Positions 22,698-32,683 of a DNA stretch of 64,000 nt are shown piece after piece. The stretch is from Chitinophaga agrisoli (lineage in GTDB: Bacteria > Bacteroidota > Bacteroidia > Chitinophagales > Chitinophagaceae): assembly GCF_008386695.1 (NCBI RefSeq), contig NZ_VUOC01000002.1, positions 1,666,481 to 1,730,480 of the forward strand, written 5' to 3'. The notes beneath the pieces were generated by a model. That model had not been told where the DNA came from, searched no databases, and saw only the letters and a list, made by a program, of their open reading frames with translations. Each line of letters starts with the position of its first letter. Position 1 is the stretch's first letter. The translations under genes were made by a program, and so were the position numbers.

Positions 22698-25229
22698 TTA
22701 ACTAAACACCTCCTGAAAACTCCCCTGAAAATCTTCCCCGTACATATGATAATACTCCTTCGCAAACTTATTGAACAGCGCCTTTGCCATGGAATGACGC
22801 CCCAACTGTCCCAGGCTTTTACATTTTAACCGCAAAGCTTCCTCATTTACGGGATCAAAGATGAAGATGCCGTTGGCGATCTCTATCAGAAAATCTGGGT
22901 CGTCCTGGAACTGCAACGCCGCCGCTGACAGCACCGATAACGCCATACCGGATATTTCCGATTGCATATCCTCCAGCCAGGGATAGGCGGTATCCGCCAG
23001 TAATGAACCGCGTTGGATGATCTGCAGCAACTCCTGCATCTCTTCTTTGCTATGTTTACCAGCAGGCTTGCATAAATGCAGGAAAGCCTCCAGGTCGATG
23101 CAAATATCGTCTTTTGTATAGTGCAGGCTCCAGCGGTCCGCCTCTTTTACGAAGTTGCAGGGCCCCAGTTTGTCCAGGATGGCTTTTAGCTTCACCATGT
23201 TCACAGAGCGGTTGTTCTGCGCTTCCTTACTGGACTTATCCCGCCACAGGGTGGTATACAGCTTTTCTGCGGAGATGCCTTTGCCAGACCATAATGTATG
23301 TGTAGTAATGATCAGGAAAAGCTCTTTTAACAAGGGGGTAAAACAACGTGTTATATCCTGGCCATCCTTATCATATACTTCGAACTGGCCAAACAGGCAA
23401 ACCCTGGCGGGTGCATACTCCGGCGGAATGGGAACACTCAGGGGAGCAGGCGTTTCGCGGTCTAAGACCGGTATAGGCATAACCGGGCTTTCTAACGCAG
23501 CGGCCTGCCGCTGTAATTGCTTCCGCCGCCAGGTGATGTAAGCCAATAATACCAGGCCCGGGGCGGCCAGCAAAGCAACATAATACCACCAGGGCAAGCC
23601 CCTATGCGGGGGCGTAGCCGGCAGCAGCTGATTAGGCGGAAAGGCAATGGTGTATATTTTTACTTCTGCATGCTGGTCCTTATCCGTGTAGATGGTAATA
23701 CCAGCCAGCTGTTTGCTATTGGCGCAGTAATACAGGTCTGCAAAAGATTGTACGTCATGATAACGGTACGGGAAGGTATTCCCCAACAGCTGGTACTCCG
23801 GTTTTTCCAGCGAGCCGCGTACCAGCTGCAGCGAGGAATTAAACTGGCCATTAGGGTATACCAACGCGTAATATACTTTCTCCGTTTCATCTATTACCAT
23901 ACTGTTGGCAAAACAGAATTGACGGTCTGGCGCCGCCAGGCGGTACAGTGTTTTAAAGCTCCGGTCCTTTACGCTAAACCGCAACAGGTCATAATAATAT
24001 TTAGGGTTCACCACCTGGTCGCCGGTGCTGCTGCCGTAGCCGCCCATGATGTAGGCGGTATCTCCCCTTTTGTTGGTCCCCAGGGCTGCCAGGTAACGGG
24101 GCGAAAAACGATCGCCCTGCACGGGCAGCAGGGTGTCCCATTCCCTGCCGGGCATATGATAACGTTGTACGCGGTTCTTGTATTCCAGCTGCCCGTAGCC
24201 GCCCATGATGTACATGGAACTATCATAGGCAGATATAAATTTATTGGCATGCCAGAACTCTGTTAAAGGCCCCGGCGTAAAACCCGCGCTCCATTGTTGC
24301 GTAAGCGTATCAAAGGTGTTTACTTTCCGTTGATCAATATAAAAGTTATACAGCCGGTGCAGGAAAGGATCATAAATGGATTGATTGCCGGGCAGCAAGG
24401 TATCGTGTTTGGCCGCCAGGGCTATGCCGCTGAGCGACATCTGTTTAAAATCGTATTTGTACAGGGAGTCTGCCGCTACAATGTACAGGGTTTCGCTTTC
24501 CCGGTCAAAAGCTACGCTGGGGGTGCCCTTTGTGTGCACGGCTCCAGCCAGTGCCCAGTCCTGGTGCTGTGGCCGTATCCAGCTGGCATTACGCACTTCC
24601 GCTATCTTTCCGTGGATGGTATCCCGGCACTGTTTGCCGGCGCTTTCGCCCAAAGGCCAGTAATATTTCTCTTTGCTGTCTTCACTGATCACGATATCGC
24701 GGATATTCATGGGCGGTATATCCATCATCTGGAAGCCCTCAAAATTGTTGGCCCCGAACAACAGGCGGCAACAGGGCGCATCGCCCAGGTTAGCCTGACT
24801 TTGGGCCACTAATTTGTTATTTATATATAGTGATACGTCCTTCCTGGCAGGATCGATCTTTATGCTGCAATGATTCCATTGCTGGTAAAGCGCGGCGGAG
24901 TCAATCGTGAATGTTTTTGAGAAGGTTTCCCCAATCAGGAAATCGAAGCGCTGTGTCTTCTGGTTGTAAACAAGATCTATATTCTGGCGGTTGGTGAAAA
25001 TAATGCGCAGTACGTAACCGAAGTAGATATCATGATAAGGTATAAAGTTCAGGTCAAAGGAAAGAGTGGTTGTTTCTTTCAGGCACAAGGGTGCATCCGG
25101 CGTTAAATTAAGCGCGGTTCTCTTCTCTGGCACTACCTCGTGGCTCTGAAACCTTAATCCGTAAGATTGAGCAAAGAGCGTATCCCTGCACAGGCACAAA
25201 ACAAGGACTATAAAGACACAATATTTCAT
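22698..25229 (-). CDS. Transmembrane LamG/kelch sensor with cytoplasmic winged-helix/BTAD-like DNA-binding end
   Basis: 843 residues. Signal peptide 1-20. A LamG-like beta-sandwich at about 30-215 (TTTLSFDLNFIPYHDIYFGYVLRI, SLYINNKLVAQ). Kelch-type propeller at about 220-540, with MYIMGGYGQLEYKNRVQRY and AYIMGGYGSSTG blades. One membrane helix near 550-572 (WWYYVALLAAPGLVLLAYITW) with a positive inner side. Then an OmpR/SARP-type winged helix at about 608-705 (ARVCLFGQFEVYDKDGQDITRCF, KLYTTLWRDKSSKEAQNNRSVNMVKLKAIL) and a BTAD-like helical tail. The layout predicts periplasmic sensing and cytoplasmic DNA binding in one chain. It is 62 bp upstream of the SGNH cassette and is the likely regulator of it. 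Confidence 0.85.
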   Translation of the reverse strand: MKYCVFIVLVLCLCRDTLFAQSYGLRFQSHEVVPEKRTALNLTPDAPLCLKETTTLSFDLNFIPYHDIYFGYVLRIIFTNRQNIDLVYNQKTQRFDFLIGETFSKTFTIDSAALYQQWNHCSIKIDPARKDVSLYINNKLVAQSQANLGDAPCCRLLFGANNFEGFQMMDIPPMNIRDIVISEDSKEKYYWPLGESAGKQCRDTIHGKIAEVRNASWIRPQHQDWALAGAVHTKGTPSVAFDRESETLYIVAADSLYKYDFKQMSLSGIALAAKHDTLLPGNQSIYDPFLHRLYNFYIDQRKVNTFDTLTQQWSAGFTPGPLTEFWHANKFISAYDSSMYIMGGYGQLEYKNRVQRYHMPGREWDTLLPVQGDRFSPRYLAALGTNKRGDTAYIMGGYGSSTGDQVVNPKYYYDLLRFSVKDRSFKTLYRLAAPDRQFCFANSMVIDETEKVYYALVYPNGQFNSSLQLVRGSLEKPEYQLLGNTFPYRYHDVQSFADLYYCANSKQLAGITIYTDKDQHAEVKIYTIAFPPNQLLPATPPHRGLPWWYYVALLAAPGLVLLAYITWRRKQLQRQAAALESPVMPIPVLDRETPAPLSVPIPPEYAPARVCLFGQFEVYDKDGQDITRCFTPLLKELFLIITTHTLWSGKGISAEKLYTTLWRDKSSKEAQNNRSVNMVKLKAILDKLGPCNFVKEADRWSLHYTKDDICIDLEAFLHLCKPAGKHSKEEMQELLQIIQRGSLLADTAYPWLEDMQSEISGMALSVLSAAALQFQDDPDFLIEIANGIFIFDPVNEEALRLKCKSLGQLGRHSMAKALFNKFAKEYYHMYGEDFQGSFQEVFS

Positions 25230-25322
25230 AACGCAGCTAAAGCAAATACAATTTAGGTAAGTTTTACTTCAGCTGCAAATTTTCTGCCGGGCTCGGCCAG
25301 CAGCTACAAGATGCGTATAGCG

Positions 25323-26111
25323 TTATTTTTTTGCGGGCACTTTTGCCAGCACCCATTTTACAAAGTCTGCCGCGGCTTTATCATTTTCGAAGGCAGCGGG
25401 CAGGCGGCCGTTCACATACTCATTATACAACCAGGGATCGCCTACGGCTACTACCATGCCTCTACCATGATCTACTGCGGCAATGATGGCAGCATCTTTT
25501 GATTTCAGCACCGCTTTGCCGGGAGCTTTTACGCTGATGGAGCAGGCATCCTTCATGAAGATCTTTTTGGAGGTGCGGAATACCGGGTGATCCTGTATGT
25601 TGATGGCGCCATCCTCGAAATGCGCATCATCCACCACATGACTAATGATATCATTATTGAAATGCAGTCCAAATACAGCCGCCAGCTCATTAAAATGGGG
25701 CAGTTCCGTATTGGCGCTGTCATTAGCCAGCATTACCAGCACGCCGCCGGCCTTTACCCATTGTTCAATGGCTGTTACATCTTTCCTGGTAATATAGTGC
25801 GGAGCGGGGCTTTCTTTTTTAGTGTCCGGATCCACGATGATATATACATCCGACCCTTTCAAATTAGCGGAGGAGGGCGCTTCGTACAGCGTATTGAGCG
25901 TAGCGCCGTTCTTCTTAAAAAGATCACCCAGGATGGAATAGCCGTTATTATCTGTTTCTTCCCATTTGTAGTGGAAAGATTCCATTTTTCCGGCGGCATC
26001 CTTGCGGTGCTCGTCATTGAAATAAGAATCCAGGGTGACCAGCTTTTGCTGCGCGGTTACAGTGACAACGTGGAAGCAGGCAAAGGCCATGCTGATATAT
26101 AAAGCTTTCAT
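25323..26111 (-). CDS. Secreted DUF4350/GATase1-like protein
   Basis: 262 residues with signal peptide (1-20, ending TVTAQ). The fold blocks suggest a class I glutamine amidotransferase-like domain without the amidotransferase Cys: SYFNDEHRKDAAGK, GSDVYIIVDPDT, AIEQWVKAGGVLVMLANDSAN, and VVAVGDPWLYNEYVNGR. In Bacteroidota such DUF4350-like domains are found alone or fused to rhamnogalacturonyl hydrolases, and are thought to act on or bind carbohydrate. It lies between the chitinase, whose terminator separates the two, and the kelch regulator 93 bp downstream. Function not established. Confidence 0.65.
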   Translation of the reverse strand: MKALYISMAFACFHVVTVTAQQKLVTLDSYFNDEHRKDAAGKMESFHYKWEETDNNGYSILGDLFKKNGATLNTLYEAPSSANLKGSDVYIIVDPDTKKESPAPHYITRKDVTAIEQWVKAGGVLVMLANDSANTELPHFNELAAVFGLHFNNDIISHVVDDAHFEDGAINIQDHPVFRTSKKIFMKDACSISVKAPGKAVLKSKDAAIIAAVDHGRGMVVAVGDPWLYNEYVNGRLPAAFENDKAAADFVKWVLAKVPAKK

Positions 26112-26156
26112 GCATCCAATTTAAAAAATTATTGTTTAAACCGGAAATACGAAAAT

Positions 26157-26190
26157 AAAGCGGCCACCTCATAAGTGAGGCGGCCGCTTT
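26157..26190 (-). terminator. Intrinsic terminator after the chitinase gene
   Basis: 15-bp stem (26157-26171 and 26176-26190, one mismatch) with a four-base loop, GC-rich and followed on the minus strand by TTTATTTTC. It lies 22 bp after the chitinase stop and separates that gene from the DUF4350-like gene. Confidence 0.85.
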
Positions 26191-26212
26191 CATGTTACGC
26201 TATGTGATCGTT

Positions 26213-29200
26213 TTACTGTATCACTATCTTATTGGTAATGGTATTACGACCGTTGGTGATCACCACGATATAGAAACCGCTGGCGATGTTGGTAGTCGGA
26301 ATGTTTAACATGCCGGCGCTGGCTTTGTAAGCAGCCACCACCTTCATGTTGATATCCAGTACGGTTATCTGTACCGGCTGGGTAGCATCATACTTATCTA
26401 CCCTTATTGAAAACGTATTGCCTTTGGCTATCGGGTTGGGATATACGGAAGCCGCTACTCCTTTGGCATTACCTTCTGCCACGGTGGTTGTTTTAGCAGC
26501 CGCCATTGTTCTCGCGGCAGCGCCTGCAACACCCCAGTTAAAGACTTCCCAGCCTTGCGGAGCAGGTCTGTTACAGGTCATTCCCTTTGTAGCGTTCTCG
26601 GAAGAAACGTACAGGCCATTGCTGCCTCTCAGGGAGATGGTACCATCTGCATTAACAAGCCAGTCAAATTTTTCCCAATCCTGGATGATGGTAGCGGCAC
26701 AGGTCATATCCTGCGTACCGTTGCCGGAGGTAACGTATTTACCCATGTTGCTCAGCGCGATCTTACCGTTGCCGGCGTCTACTACCAGGAACTGGTTCCA
26801 GCCAGCTACCGCAGTAGCGTTACACCACATGGAGCCTACGCCGTTCTTAGAGCTTACGTACTGGCCATTAAAGCCCTGCAGCCAGATGGTCTGGCCGATA
26901 GGCGCGTCTGTAGTGGGAGGATCCACGGGGCCGCCATTGCCGCCCCTCTGTAACACTACGTCATGGATAGCGCTCAGCAGGGAGTTAGCACCGGTTGCGT
27001 CATTAGATAGTTCCCAGATCATGATACCGCCGCCATTGTCAAACGCCAGGTTGGTTTTGTTCTTGATGGTAGGGATACCGTTGTAACCTTCACCGTTAAA
27101 GGAGTCTGAGTTGGGGCTGGCGCCCATCTGCAGCAGCTGCCAGTACGGATACCAGTTAGGCCTTGAATAGAAAGGCACGCCCAGTACCGCTTTTTCTTTA
27201 GGTAAGCCACGGTTTCTCCAGTAGCTCAGGGAAGTTTGTGCATAGTTATAGGTAGAGTGGTTAGGTCCCTCTGCATCATATGCCATGATGTTCAGGAAGT
27301 CCACTACCGGGAATACGCTGGTCAGGATACCGCCGCCGGTACCGCCCTGCGCTACGATAGCAGCAGTAAGCAGTTTACCACGGCTGTGCATAGCGGTAGA
27401 CAGTTGGGTCATCAGCGTTACGTAGTCGTTGGCAGATTGTGTGTTAGGATCCGGGTATTCCCAGTCAATATCCACACCATCCAGGTTATATTGGCTCACC
27501 AGGTTCACCAGCGCGTTTACAAAAGTAGTGCGTGCGCCGCTGTTGGAGGCCATGCCATGGAAACCACTGTCGTCACCATTATTCCATCCACCTACAGAGA
27601 TCATTACTTTAACGCCGGCTGCATGTCCTTTGCTTACAATAGTTTGCAGTCTGCCAACATTAGGCATGCCCTGCAGGGTGCCGTTGGTGTTGGGCAGGAT
27701 AAAGGCATAGTTGATATGCGTTAACTTGCTGTACTGTACTGCATTCAGATCCATATCACCCCAGGAAGGTATGTAACCGATCACTTTAAAGTCGCTGGTA
27801 TTGGTTGGCGGCGGTGTAGTAGTGGTATCTTCGTCTCCGCCTGGTTCATCCGGTGGATTGGTGGCGCCTACTTCACCCCAGGTAAAGGCTTCCCAGCCCT
27901 GGATAGAAGGCCTGTTACAGTTCATGGGCTGCTCGCCGTTCTCAGAAGATACGTACATGCCATTGCTGCCTTGCAGGGAGATAGTACCGTCTGCATTCAC
28001 CACCCAGGTGAAAGCTTCCCAACCCTGTGGCGCAGGTCTGTTACAGGTCATTGCCTTTGTACCATCCTCAGAAGATACAAACATCCCCTGGTTGCTCAGC
28101 GCAATCTTGCCGTTGCCGGCGTCTGATACCAGGAACTGCTCCCAGCCCTGTACATCAGGCCTGTCGCAGGTCATAGCGCCTACGCCATTTGCGGACGTTA
28201 CATACTGACCGTTAAAGCCTTTGAGCCAGATGGTCTTACCGATCGGGGCCTCTGTAGGCTGCTGCGGCTCATTTGGATCTTCCGGATCTTCAGGGTCTTG
28301 CGGCGGGTTGCTGCCATTACAAGCGCCTACTACAGCCCAGGTAGTGTTAGTGCCCGGGATATCCGCAGCGCCAGCCCACCATTGGTTACGGTAGATGGTG
28401 CTGTTATAGCGCACAATACTGCCGGCAGCAGCATATGTTTTAGCGGCATCCCATAAAGGCAGGCCGGCGCAACCTTCAAAGGTCTGGCTGTTCCAGATGG
28501 AGAAGGTAGTGGAAGCTATTACAGAATCCTTACCGGGGCGGATACCCACTGCGGTAGCTGTATAGGATTTATAGGCAGATGGTTTCCATTGTACGGAAGT
28601 ACCGGACAAACGCTGGCCGTCTATCTTGATGAATACCTGCGTGATCTCGCCACGCGGGTCGTTTTTAGCTACTGACAGGGTAACGTTTGCCAAAGAGGTT
28701 ACATTCAGGATACCATTGGAAGGCGATGTAAAGGAGAGGGAAGCGATCTTGCTGCACTCTGCAGCGTCTGACGCAAAGGGGCGCATATTGGCGCATCCGC
28801 AGTTAGCAGGGTTGTTGCCGCCATTAAGCTCCATGCTTACCTGCTTAATGCCGGTATAGCGCTGGAAATGGCCTATACGGCTCTGCACCTTGGTGTTCTC
28901 TGAAGGGCCACCGCATTCAATACCACCGTTGATGATATTTACGGTAGCGCCAAAACCCGGGCGCAGGTTAAGTGATGACTGCTCAGGCGTAGGCGCCCAT
29001 TTGCCGGGGATCATTACATCGTGACAGGAAGGTTTGGGATACTGCTGTGTCATCCAGAACCAGATACCGGTCTCAAATGCGATCACGCCATCTTCGATCA
29101 CTTTCTCCGGGTTAGCCAGCAGCACGTTCTTATCGCCAAAGATGAACTCACTCACCTGTCCGTAGTTATAGTTATAACTTAACTGGATAGGACCGCGGCC

Positions 29201-29842
29201 GTGATAGGATTTACCAGCAGCAGGCGGATAGGTGGCGTCGGCTATACGGTAACCAATGTTGTTAGTACCCTCATAACCCTGCTCTTCGCGGAAATAAAGG
29301 CCCCAGGCATACTGTCCGCCGGGTGCTGTAGGCCAGCCACCGGTAGTTTCCTGGGAGATATTTGCCAGGAATGCCATCAGCTCCCTTTTGCGGGTAGCCA
29401 GGTCGCCCTCGCCTGCAAAGGAGGCATAATCAACCGTTTCCGTGAGGATGTTGTTGGGAGAGATGTTAAAATCCGCATCTGTACGGATCACTTTGGAAAC
29501 GCCGGTGGTCTTGTCCACACGGGTAAGACGGTAGGCATTGGTGCCACAGCGCCTTTCCATAATGATCTTGATGTTGCCCATACGGCGTACTGCTTCTGCA
29601 AAGTTGGCATAGGAATAAAAATCCTTTGCAGCAGTGGTAGGCAGAGAACCGGAACCGGTACGGTCATCCGGGTTAAAGCGGTGCGGGAACAACGTGTTCC
29701 ATTCTGAGCTGGCCAGCACATCGGAAAAATTCTGGGCATAGCCCTTGTTGGCTGCGGCCATGCAGCACAGGATAAAGGTTAAAAGAACGCTCCGCCTACA
29801 CCATCGTTTGATGGTTGCGGACTGACAGTACAGGATTTTCAT
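26213..29842 (-). CDS. Modular T9SS-secreted chitinase, GH19 plus GH18
   Basis: 1209 residues. Signal peptide ending GYAQ near 36. GH19 domain about 70-330: [13 protein letters not shown] with a catalytic Glu near 165, [24 protein letters not shown] and [11 protein letters not shown] Fn3/Ig-like linker, then a CBM5/12 chitin-binding domain about 455-505 ([29 protein letters not shown]). Three-repeat trefoil module about 535-665; GH18 domain about 680-985 with [12 protein letters not shown] near 790 (complete DxxDxDxE); second trefoil module about 990-1115; type IX sorting tail from [12 protein letters not shown] to the end. It should hydrolyse chitin from two catalytic sites of different mechanism (inverting GH19, retaining GH18). 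It is monocistronic, with 263 bp upstream. Confidence 0.94.
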   Translation of the reverse strand: MKILYCQSATIKRWCRRSVLLTFILCCMAAANKGYAQNFSDVLASSEWNTLFPHRFNPDDRTGSGSLPTTAAKDFYSYANFAEAVRRMGNIKIIMERRCGTNAYRLTRVDKTTGVSKVIRTDADFNISPNNILTETVDYASFAGEGDLATRKRELMAFLANISQETTGGWPTAPGGQYAWGLYFREEQGYEGTNNIGYRIADATYPPAAGKSYHGRGPIQLSYNYNYGQVSEFIFGDKNVLLANPEKVIEDGVIAFETGIWFWMTQQYPKPSCHDVMIPGKWAPTPEQSSLNLRPGFGATVNIINGGIECGGPSENTKVQSRIGHFQRYTGIKQVSMELNGGNNPANCGCANMRPFASDAAECSKIASLSFTSPSNGILNVTSLANVTLSVAKNDPRGEITQVFIKIDGQRLSGTSVQWKPSAYKSYTATAVGIRPGKDSVIASTTFSIWNSQTFEGCAGLPLWDAAKTYAAAGSIVRYNSTIYRNQWWAGAADIPGTNTTWAVVGACNGSNPPQDPEDPEDPNEPQQPTEAPIGKTIWLKGFNGQYVTSANGVGAMTCDRPDVQGWEQFLVSDAGNGKIALSNQGMFVSSEDGTKAMTCNRPAPQGWEAFTWVVNADGTISLQGSNGMYVSSENGEQPMNCNRPSIQGWEAFTWGEVGATNPPDEPGGDEDTTTTPPPTNTSDFKVIGYIPSWGDMDLNAVQYSKLTHINYAFILPNTNGTLQGMPNVGRLQTIVSKGHAAGVKVMISVGGWNNGDDSGFHGMASNSGARTTFVNALVNLVSQYNLDGVDIDWEYPDPNTQSANDYVTLMTQLSTAMHSRGKLLTAAIVAQGGTGGGILTSVFPVVDFLNIMAYDAEGPNHSTYNYAQTSLSYWRNRGLPKEKAVLGVPFYSRPNWYPYWQLLQMGASPNSDSFNGEGYNGIPTIKNKTNLAFDNGGGIMIWELSNDATGANSLLSAIHDVVLQRGGNGGPVDPPTTDAPIGQTIWLQGFNGQYVSSKNGVGSMWCNATAVAGWNQFLVVDAGNGKIALSNMGKYVTSGNGTQDMTCAATIIQDWEKFDWLVNADGTISLRGSNGLYVSSENATKGMTCNRPAPQGWEVFNWGVAGAAARTMAAAKTTTVAEGNAKGVAASVYPNPIAKGNTFSIRVDKYDATQPVQITVLDINMKVVAAYKASAGMLNIPTTNIASGFYIVVITNGRNTITNKIVIQ

Positions 29843-30060
29843 AGATATACAATTGGTTTTCAGTGAATAGACAATGAACGACAGATTTTTTTATGGTGAA
29901 TAGGTGATATGGCTGTACAGTATATTACGTAGGTGTTTGGACATGGTTATAATACAAGCGATTATTCTGAGTGTTTGACTAAGGTGACGCACAACAAATG
30001 AAATGGTACTACGGAGAAAAATATTTTTTTTACCGGGCTATATTGTTATAAACGCAAATA

Positions 30061-30080
30061 GCTGCCACCATTACGGCAGC
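30061..30080 (-). terminator. Weak stem-loop after the metalloprotease gene
   Basis: GCTGCC at 30061-30066 pairs with GGCAGC at 30075-30080 around an eight-base loop; the minus strand then reads TATTTGCGTTT. It lies about 25 bp after the metalloprotease stop. The stem is short and the U-run interrupted, so it is only a likely terminator. Confidence 0.35.
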
Positions 30081-30105
30081 AGCTATTCGTCAGTCAGTCA
30101 ATCAA

Positions 30106-32640
30106 TCAACTTACCTTTACCGCGTGCAGCACGGCATTCAACCTTTCGTACAGGTCTTCGAGGTGCGCGCGCGTGGTATTATCCGCGGCTTGTACGGATG
30201 CGTTCTTTATCTCTGCGGCTAATGTCTTAGCATGGGCCTTTATGATGGAGAGGCCATCGTTCAGGCTATTGACGCCACTCTTCTCCGCCAGGGGCGGCAG
30301 CATGGTGATCAGCTTTTCCACATAGGCTTTTTGCAGCTGGCGGCGGTTTGTGCTAACAGGCTTGTGGGCTGCCAATTCTGAGAAGATGCCCTTTTTCAGA
30401 TCCTGCAGCATATCTGCAGCAGCATAGGCTTTAGCCGGCTCATAGGCCTGCTGGTCCAGCAGGCGGTTAATAAGCTTTGGATCCAGCAGCATAAACAACA
30501 CTTTATCCTGTACAGCGCTAACCATGTTAAAGCCGGTTTCTGTAACGTTAAATAGCTCTTGATCATTCAGCCATTCCGGCGTGGTAAACAGCTGCTCTTG
30601 TAAAAAGGCGATAGCCCTTTTCTGCTTTTCTTTTGCTACAAATTCGTATACAGGGCCAGCCTGCTCTACGGTACGGGGCGTGGTGAGGAGACCGCCTATA
30701 TTGGCCAGCACATGGCCCATATAACGCTCGTACTGGTTCAGCACTTCTTTATACATTTCGCCGGCCTTTCCATAATCTTCTGCGGGCTCACGGGTCCATT
30801 CCATCAGGTGCGGCTCAATCCGCCGCAGGTTTTTAATACCATAGGCGCCTGCTTTCATGGCATCGTCGCCCAGGTCTTCATTCTGGTTACGCGGGTCCAG
30901 CATGGTCATGGGTACCCAGGGCATCTTTTCTATGCCAAAAGTGTAGCGTTTGCTGGCAGCCAGCTTATTGATGACCCATTTGTTCAAGGTTTCCTTTTCC
31001 GCAGCAGCAGTTTTTGCATCCGGGATGTAACGGTAGCCCCATTCAATGGCCCATTTATCATAGTCGCCTATACGGGGAAACATGCCTTTATCGCCAATGT
31101 GATCTTCCGGCTGCGCTACATAGTTAAAGCGGGCGTAGTCCATAATAGAAGGAGTATGGCCATGCGCCTCTACCCATTGTTTATTACGCAAACTATCTAC
31201 CGGCACGGTGGAAGAGGAACCAAAGTTGTGGCGCAGACCTAACGTATGACCTATCTCATGAGAAGATACAAAACGAATAAGCTGTCCCATGAGCGCATCA
31301 TCCAGCTGTAGCTGATGCGCGCGGGGATCTACTGCGCCAGCCTGAACAAAATACCATTTATGCAGCAGGTCCATTACATTATGGTACCAGTTGATATGCG
31401 TTTCCAGGATCTCGCCGCTACGGGGGTCCTTTACGCTGGGGCCCATGGCATTGGGCGTGCTGGATGGTTTGTACACCACTACGGAGTGGCGGGCGTCGTC
31501 TATACTCCAGGTACTATCATCTTTAGGCGCTTCTTTACCCACGATGGCGTTCTTAAAGCCGGCCTGTTCGAAGGCCGCCTGCCAGTCATTAATGCCCTGT
31601 ATAAGATAAGGCACCCATTTTTTAGGCGTTTCCGGATCAATGTAGATCATGATGGGTTTAACCGGTTCTACCAGTTCACCACGCCGGTATTTGTCCATAT
31701 CTCCCGGTTTGGGCTCCATCCGCCATCTCCAGGCCACGCTTTCTGTTTTTACGCCCTGGGGATTGGCGTCAAAATCCACAAATTCATCTGCAAAGAAACC
31801 TACCCGCGGATCGAAATAGCGGGGTTGCATAGGCTCCTTAGGTAACAATACTACAGAGGTATTCAATTCATAGGTATAGGACTTTATCTCATTTGTAATG
31901 GGATAAGGACGGGAACTATATGTCTTTACGGTCTTGATCTCTAGGTTCATCGGATAGGCCTTCACGCCTTCGATATAAGACCTGTCCGGCGCCTGCATGG
32001 AAAGTGTCATGAGCGCCTTCAGGGCAGCATCAAAAAAGAAGATGGAGTTATCGCCATTGATATAATCCGTCATCTCTATCACGCTGCTTTTGCTGGAATC
32101 GTTCAGCGCTTTAATAGGGAAGGCGGCCTGTACCGGCTGTATATTGCTGTTGGTGAGCGCGCGGTAAAGGCCATTCTCTGTGCTATCTGCGGAACGTTCC
32201 TTAAAAGAAAGTTTCTGCAGGAATAATTTGTTACCCGGCACTTTCTGAAAGCGGATCACGCACTCCCCTATCTCATCCCCTGCAAAGCTTAACGCGCCAC
32301 CGGGCAGGCGTAGTTCTGCAGGCGCTTTGGCAATACGGGCCACCACCAGTATATCGCGTTCCAGCATGGAATCCGGTATTTCAAAAAAATACTTTTCATC
32401 CACCTTATGCACTTTAAAAAAGCCTTTACTGGTAATGGCGGTAGCAGGGATGATGTCCTTATAAGGTTTGGGCGCATCTGCCTTTGGAATAAGCAGGGCT
32501 TTCATGGCGGCCAGCGTGTCTACCTTTTTAACGGTGGTATCTGCTTTTTTGCTGTTGCCGGGCTTCTGGGCCAGGGCCGGCACAGTAATCAGCATAAGCA
32601 ACAGGCGCAGGGCGCCTGTGCTGAAATTCTTCAGTTGCAT
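30106..32640 (-). CDS. Secreted zinc metalloprotease (DUF5117/M10-like)
   Basis: 844 residues with signal peptide (1-24, ending PALAQ). The zinc site is complete: SSHEIGHTLGLRHNFGSS (HExxHxxGxxH) near 460, followed by a SIMDY Met-turn-like segment. Large flanking regions match the DUF5117/DUF5118 pattern of Bacteroidota zinc-dependent metalloproteases (FFEIPDSMLERDILVVARIAKAP, GFFADEFVDFDANPQG). It starts 43 bp after the susD stop and is probably the last gene of the susC-susD-protease operon. This links the transporter to peptide or glycoprotein use rather than to plain polysaccharide, by inference. Confidence 0.9.
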   Translation of the reverse strand: MQLKNFSTGALRLLLMLITVPALAQKPGNSKKADTTVKKVDTLAAMKALLIPKADAPKPYKDIIPATAITSKGFFKVHKVDEKYFFEIPDSMLERDILVVARIAKAPAELRLPGGALSFAGDEIGECVIRFQKVPGNKLFLQKLSFKERSADSTENGLYRALTNSNIQPVQAAFPIKALNDSSKSSVIEMTDYINGDNSIFFFDAALKALMTLSMQAPDRSYIEGVKAYPMNLEIKTVKTYSSRPYPITNEIKSYTYELNTSVVLLPKEPMQPRYFDPRVGFFADEFVDFDANPQGVKTESVAWRWRMEPKPGDMDKYRRGELVEPVKPIMIYIDPETPKKWVPYLIQGINDWQAAFEQAGFKNAIVGKEAPKDDSTWSIDDARHSVVVYKPSSTPNAMGPSVKDPRSGEILETHINWYHNVMDLLHKWYFVQAGAVDPRAHQLQLDDALMGQLIRFVSSHEIGHTLGLRHNFGSSSTVPVDSLRNKQWVEAHGHTPSIMDYARFNYVAQPEDHIGDKGMFPRIGDYDKWAIEWGYRYIPDAKTAAAEKETLNKWVINKLAASKRYTFGIEKMPWVPMTMLDPRNQNEDLGDDAMKAGAYGIKNLRRIEPHLMEWTREPAEDYGKAGEMYKEVLNQYERYMGHVLANIGGLLTTPRTVEQAGPVYEFVAKEKQKRAIAFLQEQLFTTPEWLNDQELFNVTETGFNMVSAVQDKVLFMLLDPKLINRLLDQQAYEPAKAYAAADMLQDLKKGIFSELAAHKPVSTNRRQLQKAYVEKLITMLPPLAEKSGVNSLNDGLSIIKAHAKTLAAEIKNASVQAADNTTRAHLEDLYERLNAVLHAVKVS

Positions 32641-32683
32641 GATGAACGATTACTTTTATGAACGGATGGTTTCCTTTGTTATG

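Noticed and set aside
30090-30111. Short tandem run of GTCA/ATCA units
   Set aside because: Only about five tetranucleotide units next to a stop codon; too short to call a functional repeat.
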